64,000 bases of DNA from Clostridia bacterium (GCA_017540175.1 JAFYBN010000070.1:34931-98930); one strand, 5' to 3'. Counted from the stretch's first letter, positions 26,798 through 35,776 are shown. Notes: a model not told the origin generated them from the sequence alone. Program-made: numbers and translations.

Positions 26798-29260
26798 TTA
26801 TTCCGCGTCCCGTTTCCACCCCTCGAGCAGCAGGACCTCGTCCTCCGGCACGGCTGGATCGGCGGTCGTGTGGATTCCCGTATGCGCGAGCGCGAACATC
26901 AGGTTCGCCGCGTTTTCGGGACACAGCGCGCGCAGGAAATCATGGATTTTTCCGTATGTCTCCGCCCGCAGCAGCACCGCGTTGCCGTCGAACGAACCGG
27001 AGTCTTCCGGCAGTCCGAGCGCTTTCAGGATCGCGGGGACCGAATCCGCCTTCGCGAGCGCGCCGAAGTCGATTTTGCGCGTCTCGGCGACCTTTTGCGC
27101 GTCTTCCGTCTTTCTCGGAAGTCCGAACGGCTTTCCCTCCGGCACGGGGATCGGATCAGAGGGCCCCTCGTCCGGGGCGTACCCGACGAAAAAGGTGTAG
27201 CTTTGCGGCGGGAGCGTGACCGTGAGAATCAGGTTCCCGTTCTCGTCGATCGGGCACTCCGTGCGCTTCCCGGGCAGATCGTGCTCGTACAGCACCATGC
27301 GGATCCCGCTGAGCGGAGCGGGAGCGGCGTCCTCGAGCAGGTTTTCCCGGTTCTTCGGATAGGTCGGCGGCCACGAGCCGAAGCTCGGGATCACCACGTC
27401 GTCGAAGCTGCCCGAGCGCGGCGCGGTGTGCGGCCGCTCAAGTCCGGTCAGCCCCGTATAAAACGCCGGGAGCAGGAAGGTCTTTGTCCGCTCCGTATCC
27501 GTCTGGTTGAAGACCGCGAGAAAGAGCCGGTCGGGCGTGTCGTGGTTTTCCTGTAAGATCACGTCCATGTCCGCGGCAAGGGAGAGATCCTCCGTCGGCC
27601 GCGGCGGGCAGACGTGCACCGTGTTTGAGTTGAGCAGCTTCCGGTGTTTGCGGATCACGCCCGTCCAGTATTTCACCACGGCGCGGCAGAGCTCGCTGTC
27701 GTACGCGCGCCGCCCGCGCACGCAGGGCCATACCCCGGACGCCGCCGCCGTCGCGATCGCCCAGTCGTATTCCGCAAGGTGCTCCGTCAGGGGCTCGAAC
27801 TTCGCCGCGTCCCCGCCGCCGTGATAGATGTCGACCGGCAAAAATCCCCAGCCCATCGACGGGGTCTTGTGATAGGTCCCCATGTAGTTGTAGATCCGGG
27901 TGAGAAGGAGCTGTTCGCGCCGCGGTCTGCTGAACGCGATCTCTTCGTACCCGACGGCGCATTTGTTCGTGCCGGACAAATAGAACCAGTCGGGCGTGTT
28001 GACGTACACCCCGAGCCGGCGGAGGCGGATGTAGATTTCCACCGTCGATTTCAGCCACTGCCGGTACCGGCTGTCGGAAAGCCCCTTGTGCAGATGCTCC
28101 GTCTGCCCCGGCCTGTTCCCCGTGCAGGTGTAGAAGTGGTAGGGACCGTCGATCTCGATGAAATCCGAGCCGGTCTTTTCGAGGAAATTCACGATGCGGT
28201 CCCAGTATCCCTCAGACCATTTCGTCGCGAGACACCGGGAGATCTGACTGTGATCCCCGTTCGTCGCGCAGTCGTGGTTCATCGGGCTGTAGTCGCGGAT
28301 GATGGCGAGCGTGTACCCGCCGATCGCGAGCCCTTTCGCGTGGACGTAATCGTAATCGCTCTTCACCCGCGCGATGTACAGGGGGTCCTCGCTCTCGAGA
28401 TTGATCCCGGAGCCGAAGGACTGAACGATCATGTCGAATCCGGCGTCGGCGAGGATGTCCGCGCTCTCACGGATCACCCCGGAGTCGTCGGAGATGAGAT
28501 GCAGAAACATCGGCGCCTCGCACACCCACGGGGCGACGCGGCGGTACATGTTCTGGATCTCGTTCATCCGGTGGTCGAAGCAGACGCTCTGGCAGAAGAG
28601 TTCGTACACCTGCATCCCGCGGAAGACCCCGCCCGGCTCGATGTCGGCGTCCGGCCCCATGTCAAAGCGCGCGGAGACGACCTCCCCGTCGTGAAAGAGC
28701 GAGGTCTCCGTCGAAAAGCCCGAGCCGTTGCTCCCGGTATAGTCCGATTCGAGATACAGCCGGAGCCGCCCTTCGTCGTTCAGCCGCAGCGCCTCGGTTT
28801 CCGCCGCGTTGACCGTGACGGTTTTTTCGCCGTTGTTTTTCACGTACAGCGATTTGCGCAGAACCGGCATGCCGTCGAAGATCTCGTAAATCACGGTGAA
28901 ATCGAGCGTCCCGCGCGTGTAAATCAGCTCGGCAACCTTTCCCGGAGCGGGATACGGAAAGACGTGCGAGCTGTAGGGCTTCGGCGCGTAGTCGAATTTC
29001 TTTTCGGTCTCGTGCCCGGGGCGGACGCGGATCTCGCAGGGCCCCTCGAGCGCGTAAGGAACGCCGTCGACCGTGACCGCGCCCTCGCGGACCGGTCCCG
29101 CGATCGCTTCCGTTCCGTCTCCGTCTGAGAGGGAAACGGTCACGCCCGCGCCGCGCCCGATCACGCGCCTCAGGTATCGGTTTTCGAGAATCAGCGCGTC
29201 GGAGGTCAGCGCCGCGGAGGCGGGGGAGGGCTCGGAGCTCAATACCCAGAAATCGGTCAT
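26798..29260 (-). CDS. GH36-like (clan GH-D) glycoside hydrolase, putative alpha-galactosidase
   Basis: An 820-residue protein with a GH36-type plan. The N-terminal beta-sandwich domain (about 20-245) contains NRYLRRVIGRG and repeated Tyr/Gly-rich strands. A TIM barrel (about 250-560) includes SDFIEIDGPYHFYTC near 365-380, where the Asp after Ile aligns by context with the clan nucleophile, and the C-terminal part is beta-rich. I am sure of a large carbohydrate-active protein and only moderately sure of the family. The usual KWD motif is replaced by EID, so substrate and even activity are open. No signal peptide. AAAGGAGA precedes ATG 29260. It follows the GH110 gene by 36 bases, so both should act on related alpha-galactosides inside the cell. 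Confidence 0.55.
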   Translation of the reverse strand: MTDFWVLSSEPSPASAALTSDALILENRYLRRVIGRGAGVTVSLSDGDGTEAIAGPVREGAVTVDGVPYALEGPCEIRVRPGHETEKKFDYAPKPYSSHVFPYPAPGKVAELIYTRGTLDFTVIYEIFDGMPVLRKSLYVKNNGEKTVTVNAAETEALRLNDEGRLRLYLESDYTGSNGSGFSTETSLFHDGEVVSARFDMGPDADIEPGGVFRGMQVYELFCQSVCFDHRMNEIQNMYRRVAPWVCEAPMFLHLISDDSGVIRESADILADAGFDMIVQSFGSGINLESEDPLYIARVKSDYDYVHAKGLAIGGYTLAIIRDYSPMNHDCATNGDHSQISRCLATKWSEGYWDRIVNFLEKTGSDFIEIDGPYHFYTCTGNRPGQTEHLHKGLSDSRYRQWLKSTVEIYIRLRRLGVYVNTPDWFYLSGTNKCAVGYEEIAFSRPRREQLLLTRIYNYMGTYHKTPSMGWGFLPVDIYHGGGDAAKFEPLTEHLAEYDWAIATAAASGVWPCVRGRRAYDSELCRAVVKYWTGVIRKHRKLLNSNTVHVCPPRPTEDLSLAADMDVILQENHDTPDRLFLAVFNQTDTERTKTFLLPAFYTGLTGLERPHTAPRSGSFDDVVIPSFGSWPPTYPKNRENLLEDAAPAPLSGIRMVLYEHDLPGKRTECPIDENGNLILTVTLPPQSYTFFVGYAPDEGPSDPIPVPEGKPFGLPRKTEDAQKVAETRKIDFGALAKADSVPAILKALGLPEDSGSFDGNAVLLRAETYGKIHDFLRALCPENAANLMFALAHTGIHTTADPAVPEDEVLLLEGWKRDAE

Positions 29261-29296
29261 TTCTCAGTCTCCTTTTGGTTTTCATAAGCCGCCGGT

Positions 29297-31045
29297 TCAG
29301 CGGCGGAGTTTCTCGACGGTCGAGAGCGCGTGCGTCGCGCCGTCCGCGTCGAGCTTCGGCAGGGTGAACGGACCCGTCCACACGTTGCCGCGCACCGAGG
29401 CGTTCTTGCAGGACCTGAGCCGGATCATCGCCTCCCCGCGGTGCCATTTCTCCGCGCGCGGGCTTTTTGTGATCCGGTTGTTCTCAAAGCGCAGGTTTTC
29501 GCAGGAAAACCCGTAGAGAACGGGCACGTCCGGCGAATCGAAGACGTTGTCGTGAATGCGGACGTTCTTGTGGAACGGTTTCTCCGGATCCGGCTCCGGC
29601 ACGACGGGGCAGACGCTGATCACGCCCTCGCAGAACTGATAGAGCGAGGAGAGGCAGGAGTCGGTGAAAACGTTGCCCGAAATCTCCACGTCGCGGCACT
29701 CGCCGGACTCGAACCACCCGTTCGCGTCCCCCGCGACAAGGATCGCCGCGCCGGAGGACTCGAACCAGTTGTTTCGGATCAATACGGGCTTCGGGGTCGA
29801 GACGAGCACGCCCCGCGCGCGGCAGCTTCCGAAGCGGTTGTTCTCGCACACGAACGCCGCCGTGTGCGTCAGATCGTCGACGGCGAGGCGGGCGGGATCC
29901 TTCGCACGGATCTCTTCGGCGGGGGAGGTGTCAAAGGTCAAAAGAAACGTAAACTCGTCCTCCGGAAGGAAGGATGCCGCCCGCGCCGTCCCGATGTGCG
30001 CCATGGAGCGCCGGTCGATGAAGGCGATCTCGTCCCCCTTTTCCGCCCACCGCTCGAACCCGCGCGCCTGAGGATGCCCGTACCGGCAGCGGAGCGTCTT
30101 CTCGTCCGCCCATTCGACGGCGGGGACGCAGCAGCCGTGGACGTTGATCGGGTCGTCCATGAGACCGAGGAAGGAGCATCCCTCCACCGTGACGGTGCCG
30201 GAGCAGCAGGTGATGTGCATCCCGTCGTCCCGGCCGCACACGACCGTCCTGCCCGCCGTGCGGTTCGGGAGCCAGTTCACCGCACGGAAGGTCAGGTCGG
30301 TGCAGAACTGGCAGAGGCATCCGAGTCCGCAGCTGCCGAAGAGATCGATCCGCTCGAGGGTGAGATCTTTGCACGATTCGGCAAAGATCGCGGCGTGCTC
30401 CCGCGCGTTGTGCCGCAGCACGACGACGTTTCCCACGGCGGTGTCGGGGCGGGAGGCGGCGAACCGGTAAACGTGATCGCCGAGGACTTCGGTGAGCGGA
30501 CCGAGGCCGAACCGGTCGCCCGTCGTTCGGCGGACGGTGAGGGTGTTCGCGTCAAACTGCATGAAGCCGCAGACGGGGGAGAAATCCCCGCCGCCGATGT
30601 CGAACAGCAGCCGCCCTTCTTCCGCCTTGTGCGGAAAGACGGCGGGGTCGATGAAGAGATCGACCGAGGAATCACAAAACGCCGTGACGATCCCTTCCGC
30701 GACCGTGGGCTTTTCCCAGTCGACCGAGAAGTCCGTCAGGGTGATGTTCTCGCATCCGAGCAGCGAGAGAGGCTGCATCCGCCCCGCGCAGAGAAAGCGC
30801 GCCCCGTTTCCCGAAAAGCGGATGTTCTTCATGTTCTCGAGCACGAGCCCGAGACTGCGCTCCGGGATCACGTCGGTGTTCGAGAGAAAGAGCCGCCTTT
30901 TTTCCGTCACGCCGAGCGGATAGTCCCCCGGCTCGAAGACGAATTCGCAGTTCTCGGGATTCTGTTTGAACAGCCGGGTCAGCGCGGACGCGCAGTCCGT
31001 GCCGGGCCGGATGCCGTATTCCGAGAGAACAATGGTTTTCATCAT
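29297..31045 (-). CDS. GH110 alpha-1,3-galactosidase-like beta-helix enzyme
   Basis: A 582-residue right-handed beta-helix protein closely resembling GH110 exo-alpha-galactosidases, which remove alpha-1,3-linked galactose, for example from blood-group-B-type glycans. It starts with the family's IRPGTD lead. Parallel-helix repeats with Asn ladders run through the protein. The hallmark MDDPINVHG is at 296-304, and its Asp pair 297/298 is a good candidate for the catalytic acids. LIRNNWFESSGAAILVAGD near 425-443 is also typical. Length fits (about 600). There is no signal peptide, unlike the Bacteroides enzymes, so the substrate must enter the cell or the enzyme leave by another route. First gene of the operon with the GH36-like gene. 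Confidence 0.82.
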   Translation of the reverse strand: MMKTIVLSEYGIRPGTDCASALTRLFKQNPENCEFVFEPGDYPLGVTEKRRLFLSNTDVIPERSLGLVLENMKNIRFSGNGARFLCAGRMQPLSLLGCENITLTDFSVDWEKPTVAEGIVTAFCDSSVDLFIDPAVFPHKAEEGRLLFDIGGGDFSPVCGFMQFDANTLTVRRTTGDRFGLGPLTEVLGDHVYRFAASRPDTAVGNVVVLRHNAREHAAIFAESCKDLTLERIDLFGSCGLGCLCQFCTDLTFRAVNWLPNRTAGRTVVCGRDDGMHITCCSGTVTVEGCSFLGLMDDPINVHGCCVPAVEWADEKTLRCRYGHPQARGFERWAEKGDEIAFIDRRSMAHIGTARAASFLPEDEFTFLLTFDTSPAEEIRAKDPARLAVDDLTHTAAFVCENNRFGSCRARGVLVSTPKPVLIRNNWFESSGAAILVAGDANGWFESGECRDVEISGNVFTDSCLSSLYQFCEGVISVCPVVPEPDPEKPFHKNVRIHDNVFDSPDVPVLYGFSCENLRFENNRITKSPRAEKWHRGEAMIRLRSCKNASVRGNVWTGPFTLPKLDADGATHALSTVEKLRR

Positions 31046-31130
31046 AACGATTCATGCCGCGGTTTTGACGCGGATCCATCCTTTCGTTGATTTCCTGATC
31101 CTGTTGATGGACGAAGGAGTTCTTGCCCGG

Positions 31131-31306
31131 GTTCCCGCGCGCAAGGCCTGCGCGTCCTGTGTCAGCCCTATTTTACCATATCGCTCCCGCGCGCGCAAGG
31201 GGGAAGGGACGCAAAAGTTTGCGTGACGCGAAGGGAAAGACGCTCCCGCGCACAAGAGCGGTCATTACACGTCCTGCGGTATGGGGAAATCGCTCCCGCG
31301 CGCAAG
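31131..31306. repeat. Four degenerate direct repeats in a divergent promoter region
   Basis: Copies of about CGCTCCCGCGCGCAAG begin near 31131, 31182, 31241 and 31291, spaced 50-59 bases. The second contains the -35 of the minus-strand promoter. Possibly binding sites of a regulator of both flanking units, or decayed promoter copies. Confidence 0.5.
31170..31198 (-). promoter_or_regulatory. Promoter of the GH110/GH36-like operon
   Basis: On the complement, -35 TTGCGC (31193-31198), 17-base spacer, -10 TAAAAT (31170-31175). The -35 lies within one of the short direct repeats of this divergent intergenic region. Confidence 0.65.
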
Positions 31307-31427
31307 AAAAGGGGAAGAAACGCGGCGGATCGGTGCGGAGCGCGCTCAAAACCGGCGCAGCCCCGTCCCTTCCGCAATTCCCGGAATATTGCCTCCGCAT
31401 CGCCTTCCGCAGGATGCTTCCTGCCTC

Positions 31428-31456
31428 TTGCCAAATGCGAAAAAATGAAGTATAAT
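31428..31456 (+). promoter_or_regulatory. Promoter of the 31502 gene
   Basis: -35 TTGCCA (31428-31433), 17-base spacer, -10 TATAAT (31451-31456). Confidence 0.8.
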
Positions 31457-31501
31457 AAAGCATCAACCCCGGCTCCCCGCCCGCGGCAAAGGAGGATTCT
31501 C

Positions 31502-33718
31502 ATGACGAACCATTCCGAACTCACCGCCCTCACCCCGCTTGCCCAGAAGCGCTGGACGGCTCCGCACATGCCGACCGATTGGCAGACCTTCCTTCTGCGC
31601 ATGTTTCAGCGGATCACGCCCGAAAAAATCGCCGGCCTGCTCGGCACGAACGCGGAAAACGTGCTTCGCGCGGCGGAGGAAATGGGTGTGCGGGACGAGC
31701 CCGCCGACCGCGAAACGGAAAAACAGTGGATGGAAAAGGGGTATATCACCCTGATCCGCGACAGCTGGCATCTGCTCGATTTCGATCAGATCTGTTCCCT
31801 GATCGGCCAAAACGAAAAAGAACTCGCCTATACGCTGAAGGAGGACGATTTCCTCTCCGTCAAGCTGGGCGGGTTCAAGCCGGACGTCCCGCCCCTCCGG
31901 TATTCGCCCCTCAGCGAGGAACAGCGCGAAAAGACCGCCCGAATAAAAAAGCATATGTCGGAACTGTACGCCGTACTGAAGCCGGTCACGGCGCCGCCCT
32001 TCGCGTTCAATACGATTTTCGAGCGCTTTTCGGATATCGTTTTGCCCGCGGCGGCTGCGGAGGGAAGCGGAAACGTCCGCCTCGCATATTCTTACTGCGC
32101 CCTCTACGGCGACACCTTCGTCTCCGATTTCGATTACGGCTTTTCAGACGAAATGCTCGCCGCCTATCACAAATTCGGCGTGACCGGCATCTGGTGTCAG
32201 GCGGTCCTCTACCGCATCGCGCCCTATCCGTTCCTCCCCGCGCTTTGTGAAGGCTGGGAAAAGCGGCTCGACGGCCTGAGAAGGCTGACCGAGCGGCTGG
32301 ATCGGCACGGTCTCAAGCTCTGGCTCTACCTCAACGAGCCGCGCGCCCTGCCGACGGAGTACTTCGCGGACGGCGCTCACAACGCGTTCCGGGGACATAC
32401 GCGGGGGAAGCTGACCTCGCTCTGCACGTCGTCCGGACCGGTGAGAGAATATCTCTTCGGCACGGCGGCGTTCCTCGCTGAAAAGGTCCCGCTGCTCGGG
32501 GGCTTCATGACGATCTCCGGCTCGGAAAACCTGACGCACTGCTGTTCCCACACGACGGACCCCGCGGACTGCCCGCGCTGCTCGAAAAAGGATTACGCCG
32601 AGGTGACCGCCGACGCGAACAATCTGCTTTACCGCGGCGCGGCGTCGGTGAATCCCGGTTTCGGCATGATCGCGTGGACCTGGGGCTGGCCGGACGAGCG
32701 CGTCGCCGACGTCGCCGAAAAGCTCGATCCTCACATCATCCTCTCCGAGGTGTCCGAACACGGCAAGAAAAAGGTCCTCGGCGGGGTGACCACCTCGGTG
32801 AACGACTACTCCGTCTCGGTCGTCGGACCGGGGGAGCACGCGCTTTCCACCTGGGAAAAAGCGGCTGAGACGGGGCGGCGGACCTGCGCCAAGACCCAGC
32901 TCAACACAAGCTGGGAATGCTCGTCGGTCCCGATGCTGCCGGTGTTCGGCACGGTCGCGGAGCATTTGTGCGCCCTGCGCCGCGCCGGGGTCGAGAACGT
33001 CATACTCGACTGGACCGTCGGCGGTTATCCCTCCCCGACGTTCGCGCTCGCCGAAATGATCACGGAAGAGGGCATCGACGACCCGGAGACGGCGCTCGAG
33101 CGGTTTTACGCCCGTCTGATCCCGGAAGAATGCCGCGCCGCCGTGCGGGAAGCGGTCGGAGATTTCTGCGCGGCGTTCGATTCCTTCCCGTTCCACATCG
33201 GCGTTCTCTATAAGGGTCCCCAGCAGATGGGGCCGGCGACGCCGCTCAGACTTGAGCCGTCCGGCATGCGCGCCACCATGACGTGCTGGCCCTACGACGA
33301 CACGGAGGCGTGGAGGTCGATCTATCCGCCCGAGGTCTTCGAGACCCTGACGAAGACCATGTCGGAAAAATGGGCGGCTGGGCTCGAAAAGCTCGAAAAG
33401 ATCGATCCGGCATGCGAGAGCGGCGTGATCCTCGACATCCGGGACTGCGCCGAGGCGGCGTACTGCTGCCTGCGCGCGATGTTCGTGCAGACGCGCTTCA
33501 ACCGCCTGCGCGGCGACATCTCCGGAAACCGGGAGGAGCTGATTTCGCTTGCGGAAGAAGAAAAATCGCTCGCTCTGCGCCTCGCCGACGTTCAGGCGCA
33601 CGATCCGTGCGTCGGCTTTGAGTCGACGAATCACTATTTCTACACGCGCTCGTCCCTGCTTGAAGCCGCGCTGAGCTGCGCCGAGGTCATCGACGCGCTG
33701 AGAGAAAGAGAGGGATGA
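31502..33718 (+). CDS. Large hydrolase-like protein of unassigned family, probably a glycoside hydrolase
   Basis: A 738-residue protein I cannot place in a named family. The N-terminal 140 residues are helical (LLRMFQRITPEKIAGLLGTN looks like a small helical domain). From about 175 there is a TIM-barrel-like alternation: GVTGIWCQAVLYRIAPYPF, then HGLKLWLYLNEPRALP, then GGFMTISGSENLTHCCSH with a Cys/His-rich DCPRCSKKD near 355-370, then MIAWTWGWPDE. The last 200 residues are helical. The NEP/SGSE positions are candidate catalytic acids, and the context of GH20-, GH36- and GH110-like genes points to carbohydrate substrates. There is no signal peptide. ATG 31502 has AAAGGAGG upstream and a good promoter at 31428. 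Divergent from the GH110 operon across a shared 456-base region. Confidence 0.6.
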   Translation: MTNHSELTALTPLAQKRWTAPHMPTDWQTFLLRMFQRITPEKIAGLLGTNAENVLRAAEEMGVRDEPADRETEKQWMEKGYITLIRDSWHLLDFDQICSLIGQNEKELAYTLKEDDFLSVKLGGFKPDVPPLRYSPLSEEQREKTARIKKHMSELYAVLKPVTAPPFAFNTIFERFSDIVLPAAAAEGSGNVRLAYSYCALYGDTFVSDFDYGFSDEMLAAYHKFGVTGIWCQAVLYRIAPYPFLPALCEGWEKRLDGLRRLTERLDRHGLKLWLYLNEPRALPTEYFADGAHNAFRGHTRGKLTSLCTSSGPVREYLFGTAAFLAEKVPLLGGFMTISGSENLTHCCSHTTDPADCPRCSKKDYAEVTADANNLLYRGAASVNPGFGMIAWTWGWPDERVADVAEKLDPHIILSEVSEHGKKKVLGGVTTSVNDYSVSVVGPGEHALSTWEKAAETGRRTCAKTQLNTSWECSSVPMLPVFGTVAEHLCALRRAGVENVILDWTVGGYPSPTFALAEMITEEGIDDPETALERFYARLIPEECRAAVREAVGDFCAAFDSFPFHIGVLYKGPQQMGPATPLRLEPSGMRATMTCWPYDDTEAWRSIYPPEVFETLTKTMSEKWAAGLEKLEKIDPACESGVILDIRDCAEAAYCCLRAMFVQTRFNRLRGDISGNREELISLAEEEKSLALRLADVQAHDPCVGFESTNHYFYTRSSLLEAALSCAEVIDALREREG

Positions 33719-33773
33719 GAGCTCCCGGAACTTTTTGCCAACAAAAGCGGATCGCGCGCCGCAGCACAAAACG

Positions 33774-33817
33774 GGGCTGTCGCATTAACTCCAGAAAACG
33801 GAGAAATGCAACAGCCC
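33774..33817 (+). repeat. Terminator-like hairpin, family B, copy 1
   Basis: Interrupted stem GGGCTGT, GCATT, CTCC paired with GGAG, AATGC, ACAGCCC. The same plan recurs at 58998-59043. It lies 55 bases after the stop at 33718 and may end that transcript, though only a weak T stretch follows. Confidence 0.65.
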
Positions 33818-34046
33818 TCTTGCTTTTCAGAGCCGACAGCTGTCCTTTTTCTCCTTTATCAGAGGAGCCGGTTCAGCAAGCTGAACCCAAAAGGACCAAA
33901 AAGAGGAACTCTTTCCGTGTCTTGGGTGTTCCGAGGTCTGCGGACCTCGGGTCAGGGCGCTGCAGCAGTTCGCAGAGCGAACTGCAACACCCACACCACC
34001 TTTTGAAAAAGGTGGACGAAGACTTTTGGGACTATTTGCGACAGCC
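33775..34046. repeat. 272-base multi-hairpin element closed by a 10-base terminal inverted repeat
   Basis: The ends GGCTGTCGCA (33775-33784) and TGCGACAGCC (34037-34046) are exact inverted repeats. Inside are perfect hairpins: GGTTCAGC/GCTGAACC (33870-33887), CCGAGGTC/GACCTCGG (33931-33950), GCAGTTCGC/GCGAACTGC (33965-33985) and CCACCTTTT/AAAAGGTGG (33996-34015). GGGTGTT (33924-33930) pairs with AACACCC (33986-33992) and encloses two of them, a cloverleaf-like branch. It could be a small non-autonomous mobile element or a structured RNA. No gene lies inside. The remainder, 34047-34150, shows nothing I can name beyond a weak GCGGCT/AGCCGC pairing. Confidence 0.7.
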
Positions 34047-34150
34047 TGGTTTTTGTGGCGGCTCATCGTTCCGTCCCATTCTTCAGACGAAACAAAAAGC
34101 CGCAGTTTTTCCGCTTCAAGGTTCCCGGACGCGGCGCGGGAACGAGCCGT

Positions 34151-35644
34151 TCAGTACCGCTCCCAATGAAATCTCCCGGATTCGTCCTTCTGATCGATCA
34201 TCCGGAACACGTCGTAAATCGGCTTCGGCGCGTCAAGCCCCGGACCGTCCTTTTTCCGGCGCCAGAGCCCGAGGTTCAGCCCGAATTCCTGCGCGTTGTC
34301 CGCGTGCGCGTGGAGGATGAAGCTGTCGATCTCGGGGATCTCCATGCAGATGCGGTACGCCCTGCCGTAAGCGCAGGCCTGCAAAATCTCGCTCTCCGGC
34401 GTGAAATGGGAATTGAAGCCCTGCTCCGAAAGGATGATCCGCCGCCGGTTGCCGCGGTACAGATTCTCCTCCCGGTACAAAAAGTCCGTCAGGACGCGCA
34501 GATTCTTGAAGGTGACCCGATAGGTATCGTTCGAGTCCGTCGCGGTTTTGTCGTTCCAGAAGTCCGGGTATCTCAGATCCTCCGGATAGGGATGCGCCGC
34601 GACGTTCCACGGGAATTCTCCCTCCTCACGCGCGTTTTTGCTCAGCTCCTCCAGCACGGGGCGGCTGCCGTAATACTTCGTAGGTTCTGCGGGATTCTGC
34701 GATCCGGTCCAGAAATGGTCGAGGGAGATGTAGACCCGTGCGCTTCTGAAAACCGCGGCGGCGGTCTGCCACGTCAGGCGCATGGCGAGCGTGTACTCCG
34801 CCATGTACTCTTCCACGGTCTTGTGCCCGGCGTTGCCCCAGATCCACCCGGAGTTGACTTCGTTCGAGACGATCATGCCCACCGCGCGGCCGTGCGGCCA
34901 GTTCCCGTCCCCGTCCGGCTTCATGTACCGCTCGGCAAGGAAGGCGATGAACGCCCTGTAATACCGGATCCCCTCGTCCGACGTCATGTTGAACGCGCTG
35001 AGATGCACGTCCGGCTCGTCCTTGAAGGGCAGAAAATCCGGGTGCAGGAGCTGGGTGTAAAGCTCTTTCGACGTCTCCGTCTCCCACCGCTTCGAATCGA
35101 GCAGGATGAGCGTGACGAGAATGCCGTGATCGGAGAGGGTTTTCAGCCTCCGGTCAAACCGCTCGGCGTGCTCCCCGTCGAAGACGTATTCCGCGCCGTC
35201 GTGCTCGAAGAGCAGGGGGCGGGCGCATTCCCCGGCGGGCCGCATGAAATCCCCGATGCAGACGTTCTGCGCCGCGTGCTTCACGCCGAGCTTCACCGCG
35301 TCCTCGATCATCGCGACCTGCAGTCCCTTCTTGCTCTCCGCGGCGGGGTAGGGCTCGCCGCAGAGCGCGGGAAAAGCGAGGTCTTCGACGTATTTCTTCC
35401 CGCCCGCCGCCGTGCCGCCGCAGAGCAGCTCCCAGCGCAGAGCCGCCCCGTCCCGCCCGCCCGCAAAGCGCGGGACTCGGAGCGCGCCGTCTTTGATCTC
35501 CGCGTCATATTCGCCGAGCAGAAGGCGCTCGCGCGACGCCGGGGACCATGCGCGGACCGTCGCCGCGGCGCTCTCGGAAGAGGCGGGGAGGTCGGTGCGG
35601 AGGATGATTTCGTTCTCCGCTGCGGTGATGTTGAGAATTTTCAT
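34151..35644 (-). CDS. DUF5722-like glycosidase-fold protein
   Basis: A 497-residue protein that resembles DUF5722 proteins. A short N-terminal beta region (1-110) is followed by a TIM-barrel-like domain with DHGILVTLILLDSKRW near 170-185, GMIVSNEVNSGWIWGN near 262-277 (the Asn-Glu pair has the look of a glycosidase acid/base), VYISLDHFWTGSQ near 307-319 and IILSEQGFNSH near 405-415 (a second Glu, nucleophile-like). The two Glu at the ends of barrel strands suggest a retaining glycosidase, but this is inference. No signal peptide. ATG 35644 with AAAGGA upstream. No gene partner is close; it lies between two copies of the family C hairpin. Confidence 0.65.
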   Translation of the reverse strand: MKILNITAAENEIILRTDLPASSESAAATVRAWSPASRERLLLGEYDAEIKDGALRVPRFAGGRDGAALRWELLCGGTAAGGKKYVEDLAFPALCGEPYPAAESKKGLQVAMIEDAVKLGVKHAAQNVCIGDFMRPAGECARPLLFEHDGAEYVFDGEHAERFDRRLKTLSDHGILVTLILLDSKRWETETSKELYTQLLHPDFLPFKDEPDVHLSAFNMTSDEGIRYYRAFIAFLAERYMKPDGDGNWPHGRAVGMIVSNEVNSGWIWGNAGHKTVEEYMAEYTLAMRLTWQTAAAVFRSARVYISLDHFWTGSQNPAEPTKYYGSRPVLEELSKNAREEGEFPWNVAAHPYPEDLRYPDFWNDKTATDSNDTYRVTFKNLRVLTDFLYREENLYRGNRRRIILSEQGFNSHFTPESEILQACAYGRAYRICMEIPEIDSFILHAHADNAQEFGLNLGLWRRKKDGPGLDAPKPIYDVFRMIDQKDESGRFHWERY

Positions 35645-35718
35645 GGCGTTCCTTTCTGCCCGTTCCCGGCGGGTGTTGCGGCCTCTGCCGCGTTTCCTCA
35701 AAGATGGGACGCGGTCGG

Positions 35719-35776
35719 CCGGGGCGCTGCCCCGGACCCTGCCGCCTTTTGTAAAAGGCGGGCGAAAACTTTCGGG
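35719..35776. repeat. Family C hairpin pair (second copy)
   Basis: CCGGGGC/GCCCCGG (35719-35735) and CCGCCTTTT/AAAAGGCGG (35742-35761), then GCGAAAACTTTCGGG. It corresponds to 33931-34030. The A-T pair of CCACC/GGTGG is a G-C pair here, a compensated change. The rest of 35645-35808 holds no gene I can see. Confidence 0.65.

Noticed and set aside
31131-31306. Possible CRISPR remnant from evenly spaced short repeats
   Set aside because: Repeats are only about 16 bases and degenerate, with unequal spacing, and they coincide with promoter elements.
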